This document shows, in pieces, positions 38,701-50,742 of a stretch of DNA of 64,000 nt (position 1 is the first letter of the stretch; each line of letters starts with the position of its first letter). The position numbers and the translations under genes are program-made. Source of the stretch: Stichopus chloronotus (Eukaryota; Echinodermata; Holothuroidea; Aspidochirotida; Stichopodidae); contig CM037845.1 in assembly GCA_021234535.1 (NCBI GenBank), forward strand, positions 2,694,501 through 2,758,500, read 5' to 3'. Under the pieces are notes generated by a model, which ran no database searches, had not been told where the DNA came from, and saw only the letters and a program-made list of their open reading frames with translations.

Positions 38701-40258
38701 AGATCTCTCCACATGGCTGTAAAGTATGGTAATGCGGAAATGCCAATGTTAACGCTACAACCAATATTTTGGTCAGGTAAAATGAGATAAAATGATCCTC
38801 TTCCAATTTTTAGGCTTTTGATGAAAAACTTAGTTTTCATTATGTGCCCTACCTTTGGGATGATACCGAAAGATTTATTGTGCTGTTTCAAAAAAACTTC
38901 GAAAAGGGGAGGAGGGTTGGCTTGGTGCTGAGGGAGTTAATTGGCAATTTCAATTTGGGTTCCTGTTGTCTGATTAAGTCTCATCCATGTCAGTTGCTTG
39001 GAGGGAACATCTTCAAGGTTGTTGTTGCAAGTCCTCTATGCCCTCTCTCCCCAGCCTTTGGGAAAGTTATAAATCTGACGACTAGGAGATACACTCTTTT
39101 CTGTCACATACCACAGGATATGAAGAACATACAGTAGGCCTAGGGCCTACATAACAATTATACACTGTCAGGGTCATTATGACACTGAAGCAATGCATGA
39201 TATGGCATATATAGTTTAAGTTACTTTGTTCAAGTGGCATTTCCAAAAAGGAACAGCAAGAACGATGGCAGAACAAGCAATAATTTCACTGTAACAGTCA
39301 CTGAAGAGGTCAATTCCTTGACAACTGTTAAACCTCCATCTGATATTGATAAAAAAACAGACTGATAAAATCAAGACTAAAGATAACTTCACCCTAACCA
39401 CGACAATTCAAATCACAAATGTCAGCCATAGGTGAAACACAAAAATGATACATTTGCTTTTTAATCAAGTGTTTAAATAGGCACCCTTAAACCACATGCA
39501 CTACTGGCAGGTAGTCGAACGATTTGCCTGACTAAAGATGGACTGCCACAGTTTTTAAGGGAAAGTTGATGTATATTTGACATCCCCACTAAGTGTACAT
39601 CCCATTCCCAATTGTTGTCATCTGCAAGAAACTAATGCTGGCCAGTGACCCAAGTAATAAGTGTAAATCTAGTCATGTAACACGCGACTTATAGAGTCCA
39701 AAGTGAAGGTGTGAAGACCAATCTGCATCTCATGGAATTGTACCAGTGATGCTGACTATACTTGTGGTGATTTTAAGTCAATGTTGGTGGAATAGTTAAG
39801 TGGAAATAAAAAAGGGTTTTTGAGCAATTTTCCCCGTTACATGTTTGATCTATGAACCTCCAAATTACTTAAAATGAGTTTGGCTCAACTTAGCCCTCAA
39901 GCAGGGCTGTGCATTCCATTACACTCCACTTTCACAGTCCTTGTTCTGATAATTTTCCCCTCATTAAACTGACCAGCCAAAAATATGCAAGAATTGAGTC
40001 AGTATGATACTTTTATTATTAAACTTTGATAAAAAGAATGAGAAATGCCCTTCTTTTTGGAATTGACAAAAACAACTACCAATAAGGGCCATTTGAACCA
40101 GGGATCAAATGTAATCTAGCTTTTTGAGTCGTCATCTGCACAGGTGGTGGCCATTTTCCTCCAGTGCATGGTGGGAAGAGTCTTCGGTTGCTAAGAGCAT
40201 GATTCAACTGTGTGCTGCACATCCCAGAATCTTACATCTACATCTTCACAATGTGAAT

Positions 40259-40436
40259 GTAGTATATGTACAAAGACAGCCTGTGCAGGCTAATTATAAA
40301 GAGTTGAAAAGTTTTTCCGGGGCTTTCATTTTAGATTACCAGCGATTGTCTTCTATTGCAAAACTACTCTGTCAAGATAAAAGATAAACCGGAACTTAGT
40401 AGCTTCATTTTTATTTGGTGGAGAGGAAGGCTACAT
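40259..40436. repeat. Local duplication, copy 1
   Basis: It aligns with 40646-40815: CCTGTGCAGG, AAGTTTTTCC, GATTACCAGCGATTGT, CAAAACTACTCTGTCAAGAT and GTAGCTTCATTTTTAT appear in the same order in both. The offset is about 382 bases. Confidence 0.8.
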
Positions 40437-40645
40437 AATAAGACATGGTACTGTATGCATATATCACACATTCTCTTTGATTTCCTCCTCAGTTGTGCTG
40501 GAAATATCTACCGTGTTGTTTTTTTCTTTTCCCCTTAATCTCACAATTTATGTAGACATTCTGTGAACGGAACAACTGCGAAAACCTGAGGGAGAAACAA
40601 GAGAAGTTAAACCTGCAAATGAAAGAGACTAGACAAGGATTTGCA

Positions 40646-40815
40646 GTGTATATGAAAACAACCTGTGCAGGCAAATTGTACAGTGTTGGGAAGTTTTTCC
40701 AGGGGTTTAATTTTGGATTACCAGCGATTGTGTTTTAGTGCAAAACTACTCTGTCAAGATAAACCAGAACAACCTTGTAGCTTCATTTTTATCTGGTGCA
40801 GAGTTAGGCTATATA
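40646..40815. repeat. Local duplication, copy 2
   Basis: Second copy of the block at 40259-40436, with small insertions and deletions. It ends at a TA microsatellite. Confidence 0.8.
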
Positions 40816-40833
40816 TATATATATATATATATA
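40810..40833. repeat. TA microsatellite
   Basis: About 12 TA units with no interruption, at the edge of the second duplicate block. Confidence 0.9.
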
Positions 40834-41229
40834 GACTATTTTGCAAAAAGGACGTGAATAAAGTGCCTGATTGTTTAAAGAGTTTGGTAAGGAAATTTTG
40901 CTTTTTGGGGACATGAGAGATGATGATTGACCTGTGGGCAGGTTGGCTAATCAGGGGAAAATAAGTGTTGTCGGGACAAGGGATGTGGATGGAGTAATGA
41001 GCTTTATAGGCCATGATGTAACAGACTGCACAGCCCTGTTCAAGAGCTAGACTTGGCAAAAATTGTGCCAGTCACCATCTGAACAAGCTAATGTAAACTT
41101 GCTCCCTATTAAAATGACAGCAGTGTTTTTCTGATCCAAGGTAAGCCTGCATGGGTAAGGAATAAGGACAGTTATCTGTTAGAGTTACTGTAACTTAACT
41201 GTTAAATTAGATGGCCACATAGCCCGGGC

Positions 41230-42135
41230 CCCTATTACTATTAACGTACGCATAACTGAGGCTAGGCTTAACCTACTTAGCATCGCTTACCTGACGTTGG
41301 TACTACTATTGGTATTCTGCGAATGTTCTCAATCGGTAGTTTCAATACTGCCAGTACTGGGTTCGCGTAGGCCTAAGCTAGGCCTACTAAGCACAATCTG
41401 TAGTCAACACAGCTAAGAATAAGCATGTACGACTGCCCGTCGGCTTGGCTGCCAGTGCCTGGAAGTGGTAATAGTCTACAGTAATACTACCAAAGAAACT
41501 TCTAGAGAGGGGCTTTGGGTAAGTATCACTTGTTGTATCGCTATTTCGTACAGTTGGTGCATGTATGTAGTACGTTACCATAAGTCAACCCTGGCATGGT
41601 TGTGTGTACATTTGTCATGATTTGCGTGAAGGATTACGTAATGGTAAATAAGGGCGGGATGCCAATATACTTTCTCTACAAACAAGTACTGCTAGATGTT
41701 AGTAAAATCATTGTTTGCACAGATACCGCTGTTTCGTACAGACGATTCCTTAGAATCGAAGAAACAAGCATTAATTTAATCCATATCATTTCAAAACTTA
41801 ATATTTCACAATTTTCTGTTGTAGATGATGAATGATAGTTTGAAAGAACATCATCTGTTACAGACATTGTATCTTAGGTAAACGACTGTCATCTACTTCT
41901 AAGAGCTATTGTAATTGTTGCTATGGTGATATTATTTATGTGTCTATTATCCTGCATACATTACCAACAACATGCCAGTGCCAAGCGTCTAGCTTTATCT
42001 GCAGTGCGTAAATTGTACGAGATAGAACAACGAACGGTTCACGTAACTACACACATCGAAGTAGCTCAAGTGAGGAGATTTTCAACAATTCTTCAAGGAT
42101 TTTAGAGGAAGTAAAGACATTATTATAACTAGCGA
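41230..42135. promoter_or_regulatory. Probable shared promoter region of FDX1 (minus) and RSPH3 (plus)
   Basis: FDX1 and RSPH3 are head to head. On the minus strand AACGTCAG|GTAAGC (exon end at 41291) is a good donor with no usable ATG upstream of it, fitting a non-coding first exon of FDX1. On the plus strand GCGA|GTAAGT near 42131 could end a non-coding first exon of RSPH3. CpG words (TTCGCG, CGTACG, TACGTA) are more frequent here than on either side. Transcript data were not available; this is inferred from gene layout. Confidence 0.35.
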
Positions 42136-43671
42136 GTAAGTGATAAAGCAAATATGGAATAATTTTGGCAGGCAACCGTATAGATCGACGTTTGTATGGT
42201 AATCAAAAATGAAAATAACGCATAGGCCTAGGCCTGGTGCATAGTATCTCTAAGTCTAACGTAAGTTTGTTACCTTCAGACCTTACACAGTCTTCAGTAG
42301 GTCTAAATAAGTAAGGTTGTTAGGCTAACTTAAAACATTATAGTAGTTTGATGTACCCAAACAATAACATTAATTTTTTTTTCTTATATTTGACGCCAGT
42401 ATGTTGCAAATTATGTGATAAATGTGTTACTGTTATTGGTCATACTACTAGTGTACGACAGCTGGAATGGTAGTGACAGCGTAATCATGCATAGCCATGT
42501 GTGTTGATATGAGCAAACTGTAACTAAGTAACAGACTTGTCCAGAATTTTAGTTCTTTGGTAACACTTCTGGGGTTCAATCTAGTTGGTTTGTGGACAAC
42601 TCGGCACGTGACAGCTTGGCCTTGAGGAGACTTGGCCGTAGGACTTTTCGGCCCAGGGACATCCTGGTCCAAGGGCATCTCAGCATCAGTTAACTTGAAA
42701 TAGTTGTAGGTATTAGGAGACAAATTTAACTAGGCATACACAACCTTTAGTTAAAAAGTCTGGTGTCGTTTTTCAATGAATTTCTTGCCTTTTTGTAATT
42801 TAGGCTGCATAACATTTTGGGTTAAATATCAGAGTTTGGAAGTATAGCCTGTAGTTATAGCCAGCTTGGCCTAGTTTGCACTTGATACACTACAGTTAGG
42901 TTTGACTTTTTCCTATAAAGAGGGATTAATTTTAAGTAAGTTGTATGCACGGATCATTGCGCACTATATTTTGGCAGTAAGTCGAACAGCAGTTGAGCAG
43001 CTATTTCATCATTGACTACTTACCCGACCCTTGCATGGTTGGTCACAGCAGCACTGCATTTATGCAGCAGCATACACCTCAATGCCGACCTGAAATTTTG
43101 AACTCCCTCAGTACAACCAACCATTACCCCCACTAGATGAATGCCGGCTCCATTTGCTTGTCCCATCTACAAATGAATTCATCTAATCAACCATTTTGAA
43201 AACACGCACACCTACTTCCATCAGACGCAGCAAAGCATTATGCCAAAACATCTAATTAGGGTGTTGTACTTAACTATTCCTGTACTACTTTTCCCTGCAT
43301 TTGCAGGGCAAACTTTGTACTGTTAAAATGTTTGATATAAGTTTCAAGTAACTTGGCTGTAATAGTCAATGTAAATGGGCAGGCTTTATAAGGTAGGTTC
43401 ACTGTTTGTGTGTGCAAAAATAATATTGAGTGCTGGCCACAGTGTGCAGATTAAAGTTGAAACTGGCCTAGCACGGCAAGTGGCACTCGCTCCATCTTCT
43501 AGGTGCCACCAAAATAATTTTAGGTGCCGAATGTGGCTCTGGGTGCTGTGTTTGGACATGTCTGCTATGTAGGCTAGGCCTAGGTAACGCAGTGATTAAG
43601 AATATTGTTAATACATTACAAAATACTAGCCGTATGTCCTGATGCTAGATACATTTTGTTTTCATTTACAG
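42136..43671. other. Region upstream of the RSPH3 ATG exon, probably a 5' UTR intron
   Basis: The RSPH3 start exon has its own acceptor, so this stretch is probably intronic. AGGCCTA words occur at 42226 and 43570. Nothing else was recognised. Confidence 0.45.
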
Positions 43672-43803
43672 GAGGTTGAAAGTAATCTGATACAACATCA
43701 AAATGACTACAGTACTTCCTCAAAAGAGTGGTACTTATACCTTTGCCAGTCAACCACGCACTGTTCCACAGAGGAAGAAATACAGAGATCCATTAGCACA
43801 ACA
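43672..43803 (+). CDS. RSPH3: RSPH3 exon with start codon
   Basis: Acceptor TTTACAG, 31 bases of 5' UTR, ATG at 43703, donor GTGAGT at 43804. It encodes MTTVLPQKSGTYTFASQPRT through DPLAQ plus CA. The GTYTFAS motif is typical of the RSPH3 N-terminus. Confidence 0.93.
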
Positions 43804-46800
43804 GTGAGTATAGTATTTGCTCCCCAGGGACTGGGAGGAGGGTCTGGATGAATCTAGTGCATCAAACTTTAATCTTGTACGTAGGCTATGATATTAATGC
43901 AACTTTTTTCTTGGTATATGTCCATGATGTGTGGGCTGTCCACATTGTATATTTTCTTAGCAAATTGCACTTTGATGAGGAGTTTCAGACCCTGAATTAG
44001 TTGCTTACTCTTCTGTATTTGTTACGGTTTTATAAACCAAAGAACAGGTTAATCCTACCGATGTTGATAACTGTATGCTTTTGGAAAAATACTTTTTTAG
44101 CCTACCTGTGATTGCTTGGGAAACAGATCAAGTTAACTTACAAATCTTTTCCTCCTTTACAGGAACCAAGCACCTGCTCCTTATGGCAATATTATGTACG
44201 ATAGAAGGATCGTACGTGGCAATACGTACGCGCAACACACACTCCCAGCTGTGAGTTTTTCGTTTTGATTGTTGATGTGTTATGTAAGTTAAATGTCTCC
44301 AGGTTTAAATGTGCATCAACTTACACAGGGAAGTTCTTTGCAAGACTTTAGTTCTCGTAAATCACTATTGTTTACCTTTTCATCTTGATTGTCAATTACA
44401 GACAGCTCAACCAGACCCCATCGAGATCCAAAGACAACAAGAAATCAGGCGAAGGAAGATTGCAGCAAAGAGAGCCAAAGCCCAGCTCCGTCCTGCCTCT
44501 CCAGAAGCCGTGGAGGGCCGCAAGCACATCGACGTCCAAACAGAACTTTACCTTGAAGAACTGAGTGACAGAGTTGAAGAAGCAGATGTTGACTGTCAGA
44601 CAGATGCGTTCCTGGACAGGCCTCCAACACCTTTATTTATTCCAGCCAAAACTGGTTTAGATGTAGCCACACAGATCTATGATGGAGACGTAAGAAATTA
44701 CATGACATAATTTACATTCACTCAAATAAATGTATGGTGCAAATAGTAGCATTCAATGGCATTCCATTTGTGTAGTGAAATTTTCTGTTTTATTGCAAAT
44801 TTTACTTGCATGATTCTCTAGACAGACTATGTTAGTCAAGACTAGTTGTCACATTCCTGTTTTATTTTCTTTTGTCTTAAAATTAGCACCAAATAATATA
44901 ATTCATTTATAACTTTCATAGCAAGCATTATAGAGCATTTGTTGTTTAGGTTTTTCCATTGAAAAGTATTTTTTCTCAGTACTTCAGATTATATTCCTCT
45001 CCCTTATGATTAACCCTATTGTTGTTACTTTTGTCACAGCTCTTTGACTTTGATATCGAGGTCAAACCAATCCTGGAGGTGTTGGTGGGTAAGACTGTGG
45101 AGCAGGCACTCCTAGAGGTCATGGAGGAAGAAGAATTAGCTAACCTGAGATCTCAACAAAGAGAATTTGAAGAACTTAGGAATGCTGAGTTGGTGGAGAC
45201 ACAGCGGTTAGAAGAACAAGAACGCAGACACAGGGAAGAAAAGGTATGTTGTGTCTGTGATTGTATCGAGTACATTCAGTCAGTGTTGATGCACAAATAT
45301 TGTGCAATTGGTTCAACTATTCAAAGAATATTTTAGATATCTTGTTTTGTCTTGCAACTTGGAAATTCACACTATAGTTCTTCTATGGCCCTGAAAGTGG
45401 TATGGTTCATTACGTACGTGCGCATCTGAAATCTCTGCAATTTGGGCAACACTTGTCATATTCTATAAATTTGGTCTCCTCTAAACAAATTGGGAAACCC
45501 CTTTTTCTTTACGGAAATCTCAAAGTAGAGTTTGCTTTCTACTTATGCGGTGGTATTCTCTCTCATTCAGATTTGTTTCAATTTTGTCACCTTTCAGGAA
45601 AGGAGGATGAAACAACAGAGGGAGACATTAAAGAAGGAAAGAGAGACAGCAGATAAGATAGCTGCCAGGGCTTTCGCTCAGAGTTACTTAGCAGATTTAA
45701 TCCCCTCGGTGTTTGGCACCCTCAATGACAATGGGTATTTCTTCGATCCAGTCGAGAGGGACGTGGAACTGGGATTCCTGCCGTGGATCATGGAGGAAGT
45801 GGAGAAGAAGATAGATACATCCGTACTTGGCCGTACTGTTCTTGATGGTGAGTATTAACACTCTCTTGTTGGCTTGTTTGTTTCCCTTCATTTAAAAGCC
45901 CTGGCCACATCATTGCAGCAATGTGAGACCGATTAATGTGGAGCATTTAGTTTGTGGGTGAGTGGCTGGAATGTTTTTTGGTGCAACTTTGCAACAGCAT
46001 TCCATACAAGTTACAACAATGTTGCCCTTCACTATTTTGCGTATTTCTGTTTTTACTAAATATTTGTGCGTTCAAAGTTAGCACCATAGCAGTCACCACA
46101 CCAGGATTCTAGCCACTTCATTTTAATTGGGCAGGGTGCCCAGTTTGAATTTCACTTTCCTTCTATTTGCCTCATTTGAAAAGTGAGCACCCAGTTTGGA
46201 AAATAGGATGCAATATTTGGTGACAGAATGCTGTATTAAAAAAGAATTACCTTGTTTAAGTGTTGCAATGAATAGTCCACATAATGGAACTCAAAGAAAA
46301 CTTGTCAAGCTAATCATCGCTATGATTGGTCTTGTGTTGTTAACAGCCATCATTCGTGACGTGGTGATGCAGAGGTCAGCAGCATATCTCCAATTACAAG
46401 AGAGTCAAGAGGACACTGTACCACAAGCTGCTGCCCAACAGTTAGAAGAAGAAATTGTCGCCAAGGATGACAGTACTGAGAAACCTGAGGTAGGGACTCA
46501 TTGCACACTGCCATCATCATCCAAGATATGCTAGAATTGTATTCACCCTTCATCTAATATATGCTAGAATGGTCATCAAAACATTTGCACTACATCTCTA
46601 TGTGGGAGCCTATTGGTTAGTGTTCCAAAAGAGAGCTGCCCAGATGCAAAATGAACAACCTTCTTTATCCAAGCAGTCATTAAGCAACTGTAAGCAATCT
46701 TGATCATTGAAATAGAACAGTGCTAAATTTTCGTGAATTTCCCACTGTTTTATTCAGGTTGACTGCAATATTTTTCTAGTTTAAAAGAAAAAATTTCAAG

Positions 46801-47237
46801 TATGAAAAATACATTATGGGGCAGAAAACTTGTTCATTCATTTAAAGAAGAATAGGTTCACCTCACTTTTTAGATTTGTCCCCTTCTCTTTATCAACAAA
46901 TTCTATCCTTCAATCTCTTATCCTTTCATTTCCACCCCTTTTGAACTTCAGTATTATATGGAGGATTCTGCCATTTCTCTAGACCCAAGGCAGAAGACAT
47001 CCAATCAATTAGAGTATGTTATGTTGTTGTGAACAGTTTGTATACTTCATGCAAACATCAGTGTTATCAATCTCTTTCTGAGCTATGAACTGATTAGATA
47101 AAAGAGTCAATTCATCCTCCTCTTCTTCTTTACAGGATCAACCTGAGTCAGGAGAGGCGGCAGAAGATGCTGCACCAGAGCCAACGGAAACCCCAGCAGC
47201 AGCAGAAGAAGAAGATGGGGAAGAAGATGAAGAATAA
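43703..47237 (+). CDS. RSPH3: Radial spoke head protein 3 homolog
   Basis: Structural protein of the radial spokes of motile cilia and flagella. It anchors the spoke to the axonemal doublet and acts as an A-kinase anchoring protein. There are seven coding exons: 43703-43803, 44163-44250, 44402-44689, 45040-45243, 45598-45847, 46347-46489 and 47136-47237. They give 1176 bases, 391 residues, and all phases agree. The start is fixed by an in-frame TGA 15 bases upstream. Conserved landmarks are SGTYTFASQPR (9-19), IMYDRRIVRGNTY (44-56), VEGRKHIDVQTELYLEEL in exon 3, DRPPTPLFIPAKTG, LFDFDIEVKPILEVLVGKT (from 160), a charged coiled coil to about 250, and ARAFAQSYLADLIPSVF then GFLPWIMEEVEKK. The C-terminus is a low-complexity Glu/Ala tail. 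Introns are 151 to 646 bases. It is complete, with no break seen. Confidence 0.97.
44163..44250 (+). CDS. RSPH3: RSPH3 coding exon 2
   Basis: Completes Q34 and encodes residues 35-63, including PYGNIMYDRRIVRGNTYAQ, one of the most conserved stretches of the family. The acceptor is TTTACAG and the donor GTGAGT. Confidence 0.96.
44402..44689 (+). CDS. RSPH3: RSPH3 coding exon 3
   Basis: 96 codons, phase 0 at both ends. It contains QPDPIEIQRQQEIRRRK, a basic helix, then GRKHIDVQTELYLEEL and DCQTDAFLDRPPTPLFIPAK. This is the axoneme-binding part of the conserved radial spoke 3 domain. Confidence 0.97.
45040..45243 (+). CDS. RSPH3: RSPH3 coding exon 4
   Basis: 68 codons, LFDFDIEVKPILEVLVGKT to RRHREEK. 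It holds the segment known in the family to bind protein kinase A regulatory subunits (around VEQALLEVMEEEELANL) and the start of the coiled coil. Confidence 0.97.
45598..45847 (+). CDS. RSPH3: RSPH3 coding exon 5
   Basis: 83 codons plus one base. It encodes ERRMKQQRETLKKERETADK, then AARAFAQSYLADLIPSVFG and NGYFFDPVERDVELGFLPW, ending GRTVLD. The acceptor is CTTTCAG and the donor GTGAGT. Confidence 0.97.
46347..46489 (+). CDS. RSPH3: RSPH3 coding exon 6
   Basis: Completes A311 and encodes IIRDVVMQRSAAYLQLQESQ through DDSTEKPE. IIRDVV matches the family's LIREVV after the VLD of exon 5. The donor is GTAGGG, weaker than the others. Confidence 0.9.
47136..47237 (+). CDS. RSPH3: RSPH3 coding exon 7: acidic tail and stop
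   Basis: After CTTTACAG it encodes 33 residues starting DQPESGEAAEDAAPEPTETP and ending in a Glu/Asp-rich tail, with TAA at 47235-47237. The tail is low-complexity, as in other RSPH3 proteins, so support comes from splice site, phase and position. Confidence 0.88.
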   Translation, partial: DQPESGEAAEDAAPEPTETPAAAEEEDGEEDEE

Positions 47238-47369
47238 AATAATCAAACATGGATTGATGGAAACAAAAATGAGACTTTCTGCCATCGATTTTGACTTTCA
47301 TGCTCATATATTAAATCTCTCTAGCATCAAAGTTTTCCTGACATGGTGGCAGAAGACACATATCTAAAA

Positions 47370-47375
47370 AATAAA
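47370..47375 (+). terminator. Probable RSPH3 polyadenylation signal
   Basis: AATAAA about 130 bases after the stop codon. An AATAAA overlapping the stop (47233-47238) is too close to be useful, and another is at 48239-48244; the latter would give a longer 3' UTR. Confidence 0.4.
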
Positions 47376-49290
47376 AGAGGTATGCTCACTTAATGTTTCA
47401 CTGTCATGTTTGTTGTGAAGGTGTGCAGAAGATGACACAGGAAGACACAGCAGAGATAGATATCACTTTGGTAGCTTGTGTGGCTTCATGGACCTGAAAT
47501 TTTGAAATCTGTTGACTTCAGCTTCAACTCATTCCGTGTGAGATTATTAGAACTGTGAGCAGCAAGTTCCAAAGCTGAGATGAGGGATATACAACACTTA
47601 TGCACTTATTATACAAAACACTTACGATCAATATTGCAGTTGTTTCATTTTTATCTTTCACATCATTTCTTGATATTCCAGGTTTGTTTGTGAAGGATTG
47701 CTTGCCTGCTTCAAGAGTAAGAGTGATTGATTTTCACCATCCCAAATTTAGCCCTAATGGAAACTCTTGATGAATATTTTTTTTCCCTTCTGGAGACAGG
47801 TTGAATTTCAAAGAAAGGTTACATTGGATTAAGATAGTCCATAATTCTGTCAGTTTTTATGATGAAATCCTTTTGTGTTGAGTATTCAGAATTTGTGCAT
47901 AACATTGATAGTACTACTTGTGGCCTTCAGTGTACTATATTTCTCCAAAAATATCGCCAATCTGAGGGAGGGTGGTGTCTGCACACCAAATGTACACACC
48001 GTTGCAAAGTTATTTTAGCTCATGTACCTAAGGTCTTGTGAACCCTGTGGTGTTTAGTGATGTCTGAAATTTGGGGTTATTTTGTCAATACAAATAATTT
48101 TGTTAAAAGGCCAAGTTGAACAAATGGTTAGTTACAACGATTCCAAAAAATGAGATTTTATATAGTTTTAATAGTCTATTAATATCTGATATTTGTAAAT
48201 ACCTTTTTTTTTGTTCTCATAATTAATTTTGTTCTGAGAATAAATTAAGCATACTACAAACTGTTTATCTTTGTTTTCATATAAATTTGATCTTTGAAGC
48301 ATTCTGTGATTGGTATCCTCACCTCCCCCTTGAAGAGGTTGTTTTGTGTGTGTGTGTGTGTGTGACTGTGAAGAGGGGTATGAAATGTGGGCTGGAGACA
48401 GTGATGATAGGTACTTACTTTCTTTGGATTGAGCAGTAGCCTCACTTTCAAACAGCTTCCTTTCACTTCACAATATGGTGAAAAGTGCTACAACCATGTA
48501 GTAGGTAAGGTAGACAGCTCTCACAGACACACCACAAAATGCTCTTTGAAAAACATTTTTTAAAATATTGGTAAACCCCCATACCATTTGGACAATTTTG
48601 TACTCAATGTGGCACAATTTAGCCTATATACAAACCCTTCATTATACAAGTCTTGAAATGGAGGGTTACCTTTAAAGGTGCTTAATTCTCCCATTCGGTC
48701 AAGCACTGGAGATCGATTTTAGTCCCTCACCCCACCCTCTCTCCTACGTAGAGGCAAGTGGTTTTACCGAAAGTGTTCAATGATAGAGAGATTTAGGTAG
48801 AAATCTCGAATTAACAGAACAAACACAAATGCTATCCTTTAAAGATCTTTGGAAAAACACTCGGTGCAAAGTGCTTTTACAAAAACAAAATATCGATACA
48901 AAGACTAAATGTCACCAAAAATACGAATACCGCATTTCCTCACACTGTGGTCAAGCTATAGTCAAGAGAAATACGCCACCAATTAATGCATACCACAATT
49001 ACCTCTCTGCACTATCAAAGGGATGAATTCTCTAACTCGAATTTTCAGCCACAAGGTTGTATCGATTGTTGTCGTGTACATTTATGTCACAGTACTTTAG
49101 AAATAATAAACAGGTTGAAGTTATTCGAAAGAAAACGGGTGATAGACTCCTGTTATTTACACGAATCTGGCCCAAAACATAACCCTGCCACGATCTATGA
49201 TTCGCTTAAATTTTGTTCTTCTGTTTTATTCCCTACACATTTGTTCGAGCGAATAGACCGTCTTAATTAAAAAATTTCACGTTGTCGCAG
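47376..49290. other. Downstream of RSPH3, no gene recognised
   Basis: May include a longer RSPH3 3' UTR up to about 48260. A GT microsatellite lies at 48344-48364. Nothing else is supported. Confidence 0.5.
48344..48364. repeat. GT microsatellite
   Basis: About ten GT units in a row. Confidence 0.9.
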
Positions 49291-49298
49291 AATATCCC

Positions 49299-49405
49299 TA
49301 TATAAGACGTTGTTTTGGCATGGCGCCATCTATTATTTGCCGCTCATTTTGTGTTGTGGATTTGAGCACACCTGTCACAGAGTCACTTAAGTATGGCGGT
49401 TCCGC
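49299..49405 (+). promoter_or_regulatory. Possible TATA promoter with a tiny first exon
   Basis: TATATAAG at 49299-49306 is followed 87 bases later by AAGTATGGCGG (ATG at 49393) and a donor CGC|GTAAGA at 49406. If used, it would start a protein with MAVP and then splice. No downstream exon was recognised, and short matches like this arise by chance. Confidence 0.15.
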
Positions 49406-49409
49406 GTAA

Positions 49410-50742
49410 GACCAACTTTAATTGACCAATTAAACGTGCATTGACCTAGTTCTTCATAACATCATTGCCCTGGTTCTGGACAACTCTTTAGTAGCTTATG
49501 GTAAGATATTAATACTTGCGGCAGCCTAGTAATCTATTTTATTATCCTTTTAATCTTTTGCCTAGAACTTTTCACATCTGTCTCACTCCTGAGTTTAGTT
49601 TATCTTTTTGTAAGTTGACATGTTGTTAATTTAGATCGCATTTTCTACAGAGAACATGTTAACATTTCTTCAAAAGCTATATATAGGCAGAAAATATCAC
49701 AATTTATAATATACCATGCACTGAAATTGATTAGCTGAGTCCGATCAATCGACGCCATTGCAGTACCGTCAAGTAACATTTTTAGAATACCTTTCGTTTC
49801 ATGGTATTACTATTTACATGATCGTTGAAAATAAATTGAAAAAAAAAAAATGTTTACATAATATATCGTCAGGATAAGCACACAAACTCTTAAAAACATA
49901 CAAACTTTCAAAGTTATTTTATTGACACATCTATGAAACTTTTCATGAAAACTGAAAAACTATAAGATCGAGGATGAAGAGAAATTGATCTGAATTATGA
50001 TCTTGACTGAGCCGGCTTGAACAGGGTGACACAATCGAAACAAACGAAAGACGAAACTTTACATGGAATGAAGCTGAAATGCGGTGCATCTGAAAACTAA
50101 CACCATATGCCGTACTTTAACTGGTCGACGCAACAAACGTGCCTTAAAATGTCAAGTTGGCGTACGCGAAGGAGTATCATTTATGAACCAGTGCTGGCAG
50201 TGATACCATAACATGGTAATGTACACAGTGCTTATTTATAAGGGTCACCAGAATCTGCTTCATGTGGCGACGAAGATCAAGCGGTTCCAGGTATGATATA
50301 CAAAAAGGCTGCGAAATGATCACGAGCCAACCCACAGTTGAACATGACTTGTCTCTAGTAGAGGGCGCTATTAATCTCTGCGTAGAGTCTTGTTACGGTG
50401 TCACTGTTTGTTATAGCAGTCGGTGGAGAGCTACGAGGATGGACGTATTTAGAGGCTTGGACTGGATTTGAATTTAGTAAAAAAAGTTACAATAAGACGT
50501 CGACGAGTGAGTTGTTTACATTAAAAATCTAGACATAAAACGGATTGCTTAAAACATTATTCCATTTTAATACAATGGTGTCATTCTCATTTCAGTGCTT
50601 CACCAGTACATACAGTGTCAAATTCTTTATTTTAAGTGTAGAATGTAAACTAAGTATTACTTGAAGAGATGCCGCGACTTTAGAAGCTTTATCAAATTTG
50701 GCAATGTGTTCGTCAGCGACGTACGTGAGAGACCAATCATAT
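49410..50742. other. Unassigned stretch
   Basis: No gene or clear repeat. A short plus-strand frame (ATG at 50262, MWRRRSSGSR then GTATGA) follows TTATTTATAAGG near 50232; I do not think it can be called a gene. Confidence 0.5.

Larger units (their letters stand above)
35751..41290. other. FDX1 5' UTR, probable upstream intron
   Basis: A minus-strand acceptor (TTATTTTGCAG, near 35829) sits about 80 bases above the FDX1 ATG, so the 5' UTR is probably spliced. No coding exon was recognised in the interval. It holds the duplicated block at 40259-40436/40646-40815 and a TA microsatellite. Palindromic TACTGTA/TACAGTA words occur at 37540 and 38544. Confidence 0.45.

Noticed and set aside
41291..41400. 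Minus-strand donor AACGTCAG|GTAAGC tried as an FDX1 coding exon
   Set aside because: There is no ATG in front of it and the required frame has a stop. It is kept only as a possible non-coding first exon.
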